From Porticoccus sp. (lineage in GTDB: Bacteria; Pseudomonadota; Gammaproteobacteria; Pseudomonadales; Porticoccaceae), in NCBI GenBank assembly GCA_011049795.1, contig DRHD01000163.1:1-7071 (forward strand): DNA of 7,071 bases. The letters are read 5' to 3'. The notes beneath the pieces were generated by a model. It did no database searches. It saw only the letters and a list, made by a program, of their open reading frames with translations, and was not told the origin of the DNA. Of the stretch, positions 1-6,473 are shown piece by piece (the first letter of the stretch is position 1; the number at the start of each line of letters is the position of its first letter). The position numbers and the translations under genes are program-made.

Positions 1-1
1 A

Positions 2-18
2 CCCCCCCCCCCCCCCCC
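2..18. repeat. 17-nt poly-C homopolymer at the window edge
   Basis: Seventeen consecutive C residues lie immediately inside the first base and 34 nt downstream of the yciK stop codon (which is read on the minus strand, where the run is poly-G). Nothing else here has this composition. Its position at the very edge suggests a contig end and a poly-G sequencing or assembly artefact. A real G-tract is possible but has no visible role: no promoter or reading frame is seen around it. The 34 nt between the run and yciK show no convincing terminator, since there is no T-run on the minus strand. Confidence 0.9.
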
Positions 19-52
19 GTTTTTCTTATACAGTTTACTGCGCACTTCTACC

Positions 53-799
53 TTATGGCGCGTCCATAGATTGTCCAGTAACACCTTCACTGTCTTTCCC
101 CATAAGATATAAATAGAGCGGCATGATATCTTCGGGCGCTTTTACCGTAGAAGGGTCTTCTGCGGGGAAGGCCGTAGCGCGCATGCGCGTTCGTGTGGCA
201 CCCGGGTTTATACAGTTAACCCGGATATTGCTAATATCTTCTAGTTCATTAGCCAGCACCTGTGACATCCCTTCAGTGGCAAACTTTGAAATGGCATAAG
301 CGCCCCAGAATGCTTTGCCAACCCTGCCAACGCCTGATGTAGTAAAGATGATGGAGGCGCTGTCAGATTTTTCCAATAATGGCAGTAGTGCCTTAGTCAT
401 CATGAACTCTGCCGTCACGTTAACTTGCATCACCTTTTGCCAAGTGCTCAATTTATAATTGGCTATTGGTGTACGCTGACCGAGTTCGCCGGCATTGTGT
501 AATAGGCCGTCGAGCTTGCCAAAAGTTTCGTCAAGGCGGTCGTGCATGTCTTCGTAATCTTTTTCTGACGCACCTTCTAGACATATAGGGTAGATTGCGG
601 GTTGTGGCCATCCAGCAGACTCGATGTCATCGTATACTTTCTCCAGTTTGGGCACAGTGCGGCCCATTAAGATGACGGTTGCACCAAAAGAGGCAAAGGT
701 TTTGGCAGCAACGGCACCAATACCATCACTGGCCCCGGTAACAGCAATAACTTTTCCAGTGAGCAGGTCTTGTGGGGCACTATAATTCTGTGAATCCAT
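53..799 (-). CDS. yciK: YciK-family short-chain dehydrogenase/reductase
   Basis: This is a complete 248-aa soluble SDR oxidoreductase with the classical Rossmann layout. It has the nucleotide-binding TGASDGIG at residues 21-28, NAG at 102-104, the structural Asn in VNV (N127), catalytic Ser155, and the YAISK motif giving Tyr168 and Lys172. All catalytic residues are therefore present. Arg47, after the second strand (MGR), would suit NADP(H), but that is inference. Length and the N-terminal pattern fit YciK (about 250 aa in E. coli), whose physiological substrate is not established. The ATG start at 797-799 is supported by a strong Shine-Dalgarno, AGGAAAG (minus strand, 811-817), which overlaps the TGA stop of mupP. 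The gap to mupP is 15 nt, so it is almost certainly co-transcribed as the last gene of the mtaD-ubiG-mupP-yciK unit. The same ubiG-mupP-yciK order is known in Pseudomonas. A generic FabG-like name would also match the motifs; the neighbourhood favours YciK. Confidence 0.9.
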   Translation of the reverse strand: MDSQNYSAPQDLLTGKVIAVTGASDGIGAVAAKTFASFGATVILMGRTVPKLEKVYDDIESAGWPQPAIYPICLEGASEKDYEDMHDRLDETFGKLDGLLHNAGELGQRTPIANYKLSTWQKVMQVNVTAEFMMTKALLPLLEKSDSASIIFTTSGVGRVGKAFWGAYAISKFATEGMSQVLANELEDISNIRVNCINPGATRTRMRATAFPAEDPSTVKAPEDIMPLYLYLMGKDSEGVTGQSMDAP

Positions 800-814
800 G
801 GTTGTTAGCTTTCC

Positions 815-1519
815 TCAAAGTATTAGTTCTAGCAGTTGGGTAGCACAGTTGACGGTGTAGTGTGCACCCCATAGCGCCGGATCTTCGTTCTTGTCAATGT
901 AGCCATAGGCCGCAGCAATGGTGGTTGTCCCAGCTCGCAGCCCCGCTTCAATGTCACGCTGGTGATCGCCGATATATACGGTTTTGTCAGGGCTTACCCC
1001 CAGTTGTTTACAGGCTAGCACGACTGATTCTGGGTCAGGTTTGGTTTTGACGACATGGTCTGGGCAGATAATGGTGGCAGGTGCGGGAGACAGCGGTAAC
1101 TGCTGCAGGATTGCTAAAGTGTAACTCTCGGGTTTGTTGGTAACAATTCCCCAAGGGATTTGACGTTGTCCAAGTGCCGAGAGCAGTTCGGTGATCCCCT
1201 TAAAAGGATGTGTTTGGTCAGCTAGGTTGTCCATGTATAGAGCCAGTAGCTCCTGACGAATAGGCTCAAAACTTGGGTGCTGTTCATCCAAGTCAAAGAC
1301 CTTTTTGATGATACCCACAGAGCCGTGAGAGACCAGTCGGCGGATACTTTCTGCTGGTAGTAGTGGCATCCCTTTTTGTGCAAGCAGCCGGTTGGTGGCT
1401 GTCAAGAAGTCAGGGGCGGTATCGAGCAGAGTTCCATCAAGGTCAAATAAGACAGCTTGAAATCGTGCAGGCGTTAGTCTTGTGGGATGTTTCATAGGGT
1501 GCGATGTTAGAGTTGGCAT
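815..1519 (-). CDS. mupP: HAD phosphatase, probable N-acetylmuramic acid 6-phosphate phosphatase MupP
   Basis: This is a complete 234-aa haloacid dehalogenase-type phosphatase. Motif I is DLDGT (nucleophile Asp26, acid/base Asp28), motif II is VTNKP (Thr127), the motif III Lys is in KTKPDP (Lys160), and motif IV is GDHQRD (Asp185, Asp189). A helical cap lies between motifs I and II. Automatic annotation often calls such proteins phosphoglycolate phosphatase (Gph). I prefer MupP, which removes phosphate from MurNAc-6-P in the AmgK/MurU peptidoglycan-recycling route. The grounds are its place between ubiG and yciK, as in Pseudomonas, and the MupP-like GDHxRDIEAG and YGYI...EDP..WGA segments; E. 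coli Gph has GDSRNDI. The start is taken as ATG 1517-1519, which overlaps the ubiG stop as TGATG and suggests translational coupling. No clear Shine-Dalgarno precedes it. A TTG one codon upstream and an ATG at 1493-1495 are alternatives. The substrate is inferred from family and context. Confidence 0.88.
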   Translation of the reverse strand: MPTLTSHPMKHPTRLTPARFQAVLFDLDGTLLDTAPDFLTATNRLLAQKGMPLLPAESIRRLVSHGSVGIIKKVFDLDEQHPSFEPIRQELLALYMDNLADQTHPFKGITELLSALGQRQIPWGIVTNKPESYTLAILQQLPLSPAPATIICPDHVVKTKPDPESVVLACKQLGVSPDKTVYIGDHQRDIEAGLRAGTTTIAAAYGYIDKNEDPALWGAHYTVNCATQLLELIL

Positions 1520-1521
1520 CA
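1517..1521 (-). promoter_or_regulatory. TGATG stop/start overlap coupling ubiG to mupP
   Basis: Read on the minus strand, the ubiG stop TGA (1521-1519) shares its A with the mupP ATG (1519-1517). The 20 nt upstream contain no purine-rich Shine-Dalgarno, so mupP translation probably depends on ribosomes finishing ubiG and restarting. This overlap decides the mupP start chosen here. Confidence 0.7.
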
Positions 1522-2241
1522 ATCTGGTTTGCGAGCGTAGACCAAGTAGTTTACATCTACATTTTGGTCATCAAGACGGTAATGTTTGGTCAGAGGGTTG
1601 TAGGTCATACCTGTCATTGTTTGTAGCTCAAGGCCACATTCCCTAACCCAATTACAGAGTTCAGATGGGCGAATAAATTTCCCGTAATCATGGGTGCCTT
1701 TGGGTAGCATTTTCAGGAGGTATTCGGCCCCGATAACAGCAAAGAGATAGGCCTTTGGGTTGCGATTGATCGTAGAAAAATATAGGTGTCCACCAGGCTT
1801 AACCAGTTTAGCGCAGGCATCTATGACAGAGCGTGGGTCTGGTACATGTTCCAGCATTTCCAAGCAGGTCACGATATCGAACTCACCAGGGTGTTGTTCT
1901 GCCATCTCTTCTGCAGTGCACTGTCGATAATTGACAGATATGCCTGATTCCAAGCTGTGAAGTCTGGCGACGGCCAGGGGTGCTTTGCCCATATCAATGC
2001 CAGTAACATCAGCGCCTCTGTGTGCCATGGATTCTGCCAGGATACCACCACCACAACCAACATCGAGTAGTTTGCATTCGACGACGGGGGAGTGCTCGTC
2101 TATCCAGTTTACTCTCAGTGGATTTATATCATGTAGCGATTTGAATTCACTTTCCTGGTCCCACCAGCGGCTGGCCAAAGCTTCAAACTTGGCAATTTCA
2201 GCGCGGTCAATGTTTTGTGGTGAGTGGTTGAGTTCTGACAT
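1519..2241 (-). CDS. ubiG: Ubiquinone biosynthesis O-methyltransferase UbiG
   Basis: This is a complete 240-aa class I SAM-dependent methyltransferase that performs both O-methylations of the ubiquinone ring (2-polyprenyl-6-hydroxyphenol and 3-demethylubiquinol). It acts at the inner membrane face. The N-terminal segment [10 protein letters not shown] (19-28) and NPLR are typical of UbiG. SAM motif I is LLDVGCGGG (58-66), with an acidic ribose-binding residue at Asp83. EMLEH (128-132) carries the E..EH metal ligands of the UbiG/COQ3 family, and [12 protein letters not shown] (156-167) opens the amphipathic insertion linked to membrane binding. Length matches the family (about 240 aa). I start at ATG 2239-2241 rather than the TTG one codon upstream, with a modest GGAA element about 7 nt before it. 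It overlaps mupP by one base and follows mtaD after a 98-nt gap. Identification is secure from motif combination and synteny. Confidence 0.96.
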   Translation of the reverse strand: MSELNHSPQNIDRAEIAKFEALASRWWDQESEFKSLHDINPLRVNWIDEHSPVVECKLLDVGCGGGILAESMAHRGADVTGIDMGKAPLAVARLHSLESGISVNYRQCTAEEMAEQHPGEFDIVTCLEMLEHVPDPRSVIDACAKLVKPGGHLYFSTINRNPKAYLFAVIGAEYLLKMLPKGTHDYGKFIRPSELCNWVRECGLELQTMTGMTYNPLTKHYRLDDQNVDVNYLVYARKPD

Positions 2242-2265
2242 CAATAAATTCCGATATTAGTTACT

Positions 2266-2271
2266 TTTATA
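2266..2271 (-). promoter_or_regulatory. Weak candidate -10 box upstream of ubiG
   Basis: On the minus strand TATAAA sits 24 nt before the ubiG ATG, inside the 98-nt mtaD-ubiG gap. At 17-18 nt spacing the upstream hexamer does not resemble TTGACA, and there is no TG extension, so this is only a possible secondary promoter. The gap (2242-2339) also contains a 5-bp inverted repeat (CTCTG/CAGAG, 2290-2304). On the minus strand it is not followed by a T-run, so I do not call it an mtaD terminator, and read-through from mtaD into ubiG remains likely. Confidence 0.25.
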
Positions 2272-2339
2272 CTTGGTTTTCCAGACCTACTCTGTTGATC
2301 AGAGAGCGGTTTTTTAATTTCTCTACCTGTGTCTTGGTA

Positions 2340-3665
2340 TTACTCGTTGTTGGCTATTTTACGTTGCCACTGTTGCGCCTTAATAAGTATTTCCTGTTCA
2401 TTCAAGGTTTGTAGTTGCCGTTCTACCATGAGCGCTACGCCATTTACCCACAGGTGGCTAACTCGGCTACCCGCATTGGTATAAACCAACTGGGAGGCAG
2501 GATTATACAGAGGTTCTGATTCAATTGTGCCAAGTGTGACGGCTGCCAAATCAGCACTTTTACCGACCTCAATACTGCCAATTTGATCGTCCCAGCCCAT
2601 TGCCTTGGCGCCATTGATCGTGGCCATTTGCAGGGCAGTATGGGCGTCGACGGCACCGGCATTCCCTGATACGGCCTTGGCTACGAGCGCTGCCGTGGAC
2701 ATCTCATCAAACATATCAAGGTTATTGTTGCTGGCGGCACCGTCAGTGCCTAAGGCTACGTTAATGCCGTTATCGAGTAATGTTGTTACCGGGCAGAACC
2801 CACTGGCCAGCTTCAAGTTGGACTCGGGGCAGTGAATTACATGTGCGTTATGTTCCACCAGTGTGGAAATATCTTGTTCGTCAAGTTGTGTCATATGGAC
2901 ACATTGGGTCAGTGGGGATAGAAGGCCTAGTTCTACCAGCCGCTGTATGGGCCTCGCTCCATGCTCTTGAATGCTATCCGTAATTTCTTTCGCCGTTTCA
3001 TGGAGATGAATTTGTACGTAGCTATCAAGTTCTTCTGCATAGGTCGCTATTTTTTCTAATGGCCCATTAGAGAGAGTGTAGGGAGAATGAGGGCCAAAAG
3101 CGATACGTGTAAGGTCTCGATCCTTGTAGTCATCACGTAACTGGAGGCCTTTATGAATATAGTCTTCTGGGCCGCGCCCCCAGGCCGAAGGGAAGTCAAA
3201 AATAGGGAAGGCGATCTGGCTGCGAATTCCGCTATGGCTGGCGACTTCTGCAGCGCAATCCGGAAAGAAATACATATCTGAGAAACAGCTGGTACCACTG
3301 CGAATCATCTCCGCTATGGCGAGCTCAGTACCATCACGGACAAAGTCTTCACTTACCCATTGCCCTTCGGCAGGCCATATATGTTTTTCTAGCCAGGTTT
3401 GCAGTGGCTGATCATCGGCATAACCTCGGAGAAGTGTCATGGCTGCATGGCTGTGAGTGTTGATCAGCCCGGGAATAAGCACATGATTGGGCAGCTCAAT
3501 ATGCTCCAAGGCCATATATTTTCTGGTTGCCTCGGTGGTGGGAAGAATCGCCACAATATTGCCCTGGTCGATTACGACAGAGCAGTCCTCAAACACCGCG
3601 CCCTTTGGGATTACGGGGATAGTCCATCGAGCGGAAATGAGTAGGTCGACAGATATGGCTACCAT
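2340..3665 (-). CDS. mtaD: TRZ/ATZ-family amidohydrolase, probable MTA/SAH deaminase
   Basis: This is a complete 441-aa metal-dependent hydrolase of the amidohydrolase superfamily (COG0402-like). The family deaminates purine nucleosides such as 5'-methylthioadenosine and S-adenosylhomocysteine to the inosine forms. All active-site residues are visible. H71 and H73 lie in the INTHSH motif, and H220 with the proton-shuttle E223 lies in HLHE. H257 is in CVHMTQ, and D308 is in ALGTDGAASNN. The spacing of H220, E223, H257 and D308 parallels the ligands I recall for the Thermotoga MTA/SAH deaminase. Flanking beta-sandwich segments (about 5-60 and 365-415) complete the fold. It starts at ATG 3663-3665; an AAGGA element (3677-3681, minus) lies 11 nt upstream, slightly far. 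It is the first gene of the minus-strand unit and diverges from gyrA. In Pseudomonas aeruginosa the positional homologue deaminates MTA. A role for SAH released by methyltransferases such as UbiG is inference, and other amine substrates cannot be excluded. Confidence 0.9.
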   Translation of the reverse strand: MVAISVDLLISARWTIPVIPKGAVFEDCSVVIDQGNIVAILPTTEATRKYMALEHIELPNHVLIPGLINTHSHAAMTLLRGYADDQPLQTWLEKHIWPAEGQWVSEDFVRDGTELAIAEMIRSGTSCFSDMYFFPDCAAEVASHSGIRSQIAFPIFDFPSAWGRGPEDYIHKGLQLRDDYKDRDLTRIAFGPHSPYTLSNGPLEKIATYAEELDSYVQIHLHETAKEITDSIQEHGARPIQRLVELGLLSPLTQCVHMTQLDEQDISTLVEHNAHVIHCPESNLKLASGFCPVTTLLDNGINVALGTDGAASNNNLDMFDEMSTAALVAKAVSGNAGAVDAHTALQMATINGAKAMGWDDQIGSIEVGKSADLAAVTLGTIESEPLYNPASQLVYTNAGSRVSHLWVNGVALMVERQLQTLNEQEILIKAQQWQRKIANNE

Positions 3666-3701
3666 TGCAGGGTTATTCCTTGGGCGACAAATAAGACGGG
3701 C

Positions 3702-3730
3702 AGTATACCCTCACAAAAAAGATCATTAAA
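3702..3730 (-). promoter_or_regulatory. Candidate sigma70 promoter for the mtaD-ubiG-mupP-yciK unit
   Basis: Read on the minus strand, a good -10 TATACT (3707-3702) is preceded by a 17-nt spacer and a weak -35 TTTAAT (3730-3725, three of six consensus bases). The predicted start near 3695 leaves a 5' leader of about 30 nt before the mtaD ATG. This is the only plausible promoter I see for the minus-strand genes, which are otherwise tightly packed. Confidence 0.5.
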
Positions 3731-3764
3731 CAAAGACATACTGGAACGAAGATGGGACATTTTG

Positions 3765-3773
3765 TGGTATGAT
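3765..3773 (+). promoter_or_regulatory. Candidate extended -10 promoter of gyrA
   Basis: TGGTATGAT fits the extended -10 pattern TGnTATnAT. The hexamer at 17-nt spacing (3745-3750, AACGAA) is unlike TTGACA, which is tolerated with an extended -10. The following CCGGCGC (3774-3780) makes a G+C-rich discriminator, a feature known to make promoters sensitive to supercoiling and fitting the established relaxation-stimulated control of gyrase genes. The predicted start near 3780 leaves a leader of about 50 nt. This promoter and that of mtaD are divergent, with the two -10 boxes about 60 bp apart. Confidence 0.55.
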
Positions 3774-3830
3774 CCGGCGCTTGATTTAGCGGCTTGACCG
3801 TTGATGGGCATAAGAAGGATAAGCAGTAGT

Positions 3831-6461
3831 ATGGGTGAGTTAGCCAAAGAAATCCTACCCGTTAATATCGAAGACGAATTACGACAGTCCTATCTCGACT
3901 ACGCCATGAGCGTTATTGTCGGGCGGGCACTGCCAGATGTCAGAGATGGCCTTAAGCCGGTGCATCGTCGCGTATTATTCGCGATGAGCGTACTTAATAA
4001 CGACTGGAACAAATCTTACAAAAAATCTGCACGTGTGGTTGGTGATGTGATTGGTAAATATCACCCCCATGGCGATTCCGCTGTGTATGACACCATCGTT
4101 CGAATGGCTCAACCATTCTCTCTTCGCTACATGTTGGTGGATGGACAGGGTAACTTTGGTTCTGTGGATGGTGATTCTGCAGCAGCTATGCGTTACACCG
4201 AAATTCGCATGGCCAAAATTTCCCACTCATTATTAGCGGACCTGGATAAGGAAACCGTTGACTTTGTGGAAAACTACGACGGCAATGAGCTGATTCCTGA
4301 GGTGTTGCCTACTAGGGTGCCAAACCTTCTGGTTAACGGTTCTTCTGGTATTGCTGTGGGCATGGCAACCAATATTCCTCCTCACAACTTGAGAGAGGTG
4401 GTCAATGGCTGCCTAGCTCTGATTGAAAATGCCGATATCTCCATTGATGAGCTAATGGAGCACATTCCAGGTCCAGATTTTCCTACTGCCGCCATTATTA
4501 ATGGCAGAGCGGGAATTATTCAGGCCTATCGTACTGGGCGTGGACGCATCTATGTGCGAGCCAGAGCGACTGTGGAAGTGAATGAAAAGACCAGCCGTGA
4601 AACTATTATCATTACTGAGCTTCCCTACCAGTTGAACAAGGCGCGCCTGATTGAGCGTATCGCTGAGCTGGTTAAAGAAAAGAAAATTGAAGGCATTTCT
4701 GAGCTGCGAGATGAGTCGGATAAAGATGGCTTGCGCGTAGTGATTGAATTGAAAAGAGGTGAGGTGGGTGAAGTTATCCTCAACAACCTCTATGCCCAAA
4801 CCCAATTGCAAAATGTATTTGGCATCAATGTTGTCGCGTTGGTGGATGGTCAGCCGCGAACCCTTAATCTGAAAGAAATGCTGGAGGCCTTTGTTCTCCA
4901 CCGTCGTGAGGTGGTGACACGGCGTACCGTTTATCTGCTCCGAAAGGCCCGTGAGCGAGGGCATATTTTGGAAGGTTTGGCCGTTGCCATTGCCAATATT
5001 GATAAGATTATTGAGCTAATTAAGTCGTGTCCTTCTCCTGCTGAAGCAAAAGAAGCTTTGATTGCGAGAGGTTGGGATGCCAGTAATGCAGCTCAACTTT
5101 TGGAGCGCGCGGGTAGTGATGCCAGTCGTCCTGAAGATTTGGAACCCGGTTTTGGTATGCGTGACGGGCAATACTATTTATCACCGGTGCAAGCCCAGGC
5201 CATTCTAGAGTTACGTTTACACCGCCTTACGGGTATGGAACACGATAAGCTACTGGCTGAATACCAGGAAAGGCTAGAGGAAATCATTGAATACCTGAGG
5301 ATTCTTGGTGATGCCACTGTGCTGATGCAGTTGATCCGTGAAGAGTTGCAGGCGGTGAGTGATGAATTTGGCGATGATCGTCGCAGTGAGATTATTGAAT
5401 CACTGCATGACCTCACCGTTGAAGACCTGATTACCGAGGAAGATCGGGTGGTGACAATTTCCCACGGTGGGTATGCCAAAACGCAGCCCTTGAGTGATTA
5501 TCAAGCCCAGCGTCGTGGTGGTATGGGAAAATCTGCCACTGCGGTGAAAGATGAAGACTTTGTTGAACACCTGCTGATTGCCAGTACGCACAGTACTATT
5601 CTCTGCTTTACCAATTTGGGCAAAGTGTATTGGTTGAAGGTGTATCAAATCCCCGTTGCAGGCCGAAATTCTCGTGGGAGGCCGATGGTCAATCTGTTGC
5701 CGCTTGGCGAGGGTGAGCGCATTAGCAGTATTTTGACGGTAGATGAGTACAGTGAAGACAAATTTGTGATCATGGCTACCGCTAATGGTACGGTGAAGAA
5801 AACCTCTCTGGAACAGTACTCTCGTCCGCGTAGCGTTGGATTGCGAGCCGTTGATTTGGTGGATGGCGACTATCTTGTGGGTAGTGCGATTACCGACGGT
5901 AATAGTGACGTCATGTTGTTTAGCAGCGAAGGCAAAGCTGTACGATTTGCCGAGTCAGATGTTCGTGCTATGGGCCGTGTGTCGAAGGGGGTTCGTGGTA
6001 TGCGCTTGCCTGAGGGGCAAAAAGTACTCTCAATGGTCATTCCGGAAGAGGGTGGCTGTGTACTGACGGTATCCAATAATGGTTATGGTAAACGAACGGC
6101 GCTGACTGAATTCCCTACAAAAGGGCGTGGCGGTAAGGGCATGATTGCGATTCAGTCCAGTGAACGAAATGGCCCGCTTGTCGGTGCCGTACAATTGTTT
6201 GAGGGTGACGAAATCATGTTGATTTCAGATCAGGGAACAATGGTACGTACCCGTAGTGATGAAATTTCTCAACTGGGTCGTAATACTCAGGGCGTTCGCG
6301 TGATTCGCCTGAAAAAGGGTGAGACCATGGTTAGGTTAGCTCGTATTGAAGAGCCAGAGCCCGTTGACACTGATTTAATTAATGGTGATTCACTTAATGG
6401 CGATTCAGGGGATAGTGATTCGGCTGATGGCGATGTGGTAGACGTTACGTCGGAAGACTGA
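3831..6461 (+). CDS. gyrA: DNA gyrase subunit A
   Basis: This is a complete 876-aa GyrA, near the E. coli length (875). It forms the A2B2 gyrase with GyrB, cutting, passing and resealing DNA to introduce negative supercoils. The winged-helix/tower region opens with the hallmark [15 protein letters not shown] (26-40). Catalytic Tyr122 follows Arg121, and the intercalating Ile174 is present. Quinolone-region residues are Ser83 and Asp87, the unmutated E. coli state. The C-terminal beta-pinwheel begins with the GyrA-box at 560-566, here QRRGGMG instead of QRRGGKG. The last 38 residues (839-876) form an acidic D/S/G/N-rich tail. An upstream in-frame ATG exists at 3804, but ATG 3831 gives the family N-terminus MGELAKE and has AAGGA at 3815-3819, 11 nt before it. 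Presence of the GyrA-box separates it from ParC. pheA follows after 12 nt. Confidence 0.98.
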   Translation: MGELAKEILPVNIEDELRQSYLDYAMSVIVGRALPDVRDGLKPVHRRVLFAMSVLNNDWNKSYKKSARVVGDVIGKYHPHGDSAVYDTIVRMAQPFSLRYMLVDGQGNFGSVDGDSAAAMRYTEIRMAKISHSLLADLDKETVDFVENYDGNELIPEVLPTRVPNLLVNGSSGIAVGMATNIPPHNLREVVNGCLALIENADISIDELMEHIPGPDFPTAAIINGRAGIIQAYRTGRGRIYVRARATVEVNEKTSRETIIITELPYQLNKARLIERIAELVKEKKIEGISELRDESDKDGLRVVIELKRGEVGEVILNNLYAQTQLQNVFGINVVALVDGQPRTLNLKEMLEAFVLHRREVVTRRTVYLLRKARERGHILEGLAVAIANIDKIIELIKSCPSPAEAKEALIARGWDASNAAQLLERAGSDASRPEDLEPGFGMRDGQYYLSPVQAQAILELRLHRLTGMEHDKLLAEYQERLEEIIEYLRILGDATVLMQLIREELQAVSDEFGDDRRSEIIESLHDLTVEDLITEEDRVVTISHGGYAKTQPLSDYQAQRRGGMGKSATAVKDEDFVEHLLIASTHSTILCFTNLGKVYWLKVYQIPVAGRNSRGRPMVNLLPLGEGERISSILTVDEYSEDKFVIMATANGTVKKTSLEQYSRPRSVGLRAVDLVDGDYLVGSAITDGNSDVMLFSSEGKAVRFAESDVRAMGRVSKGVRGMRLPEGQKVLSMVIPEEGGCVLTVSNNGYGKRTALTEFPTKGRGGKGMIAIQSSERNGPLVGAVQLFEGDEIMLISDQGTMVRTRSDEISQLGRNTQGVRVIRLKKGETMVRLARIEEPEPVDTDLINGDSLNGDSGDSDSADGDVVDVTSED
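6379..6407 (+). repeat. Short in-frame tandem repeat in the gyrA tail
   Basis: A 14-nt motif, TTAATGGYGATTCA, occurs at 6379-6392 and again at 6394-6407 with one mismatch, giving a 15-nt period (five codons). It encodes two consecutive NGDS units followed by degenerate GDSDSADGD. The period is a multiple of three, so gain or loss of a unit would keep the frame. It lies in the disordered acidic tail of GyrA, where length varies among bacteria. Confidence 0.75.
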
Positions 6462-6473
6462 CAGGCAGAAATC

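Noticed and set aside
19..52. Possible terminator after yciK
   Set aside because: Only a 3-4 bp stem (CAGT/ACTG) is seen and no T-run follows it on the minus strand.
2290..2315. Small inverted repeat CTCTG/CAGAG followed on the plus strand by a T-run, resembling a terminator
   Set aside because: The stem is only 5 bp, the T-run starts 5 nt after it, and it faces the plus strand where no gene ends here; on the minus strand, where mtaD ends, there is no T-run.
3801..3830. Ten-codon N-terminal extension of GyrA from an upstream in-frame start
   Set aside because: The family N-terminus begins at the ATG at 3831 (MGELAKE), and the AAGGA element at 3815-3819 lies inside the extension at a usable distance from 3831.
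3659..3847. 62-aa minus-strand open frame with a hydrophobic N-terminus spanning the mtaD-gyrA gap
   Set aside because: It overlaps the gyrA start, both promoter candidates and the mtaD start, has no Shine-Dalgarno that I can see, and resembles no family I know.
4452..4964. 170-aa open frame on the minus strand inside gyrA
   Set aside because: It lies wholly antisense to a highly conserved part of gyrA, has no recognisable domain, and its openness is explained by gyrA codon use.
5174..5648. Two overlapping minus-strand open frames (5174-5479 and 5400-5648) inside gyrA
   Set aside because: Low-complexity Ser/Arg-rich translation in one and no domain in either; both are shadows of the gyrA frame.
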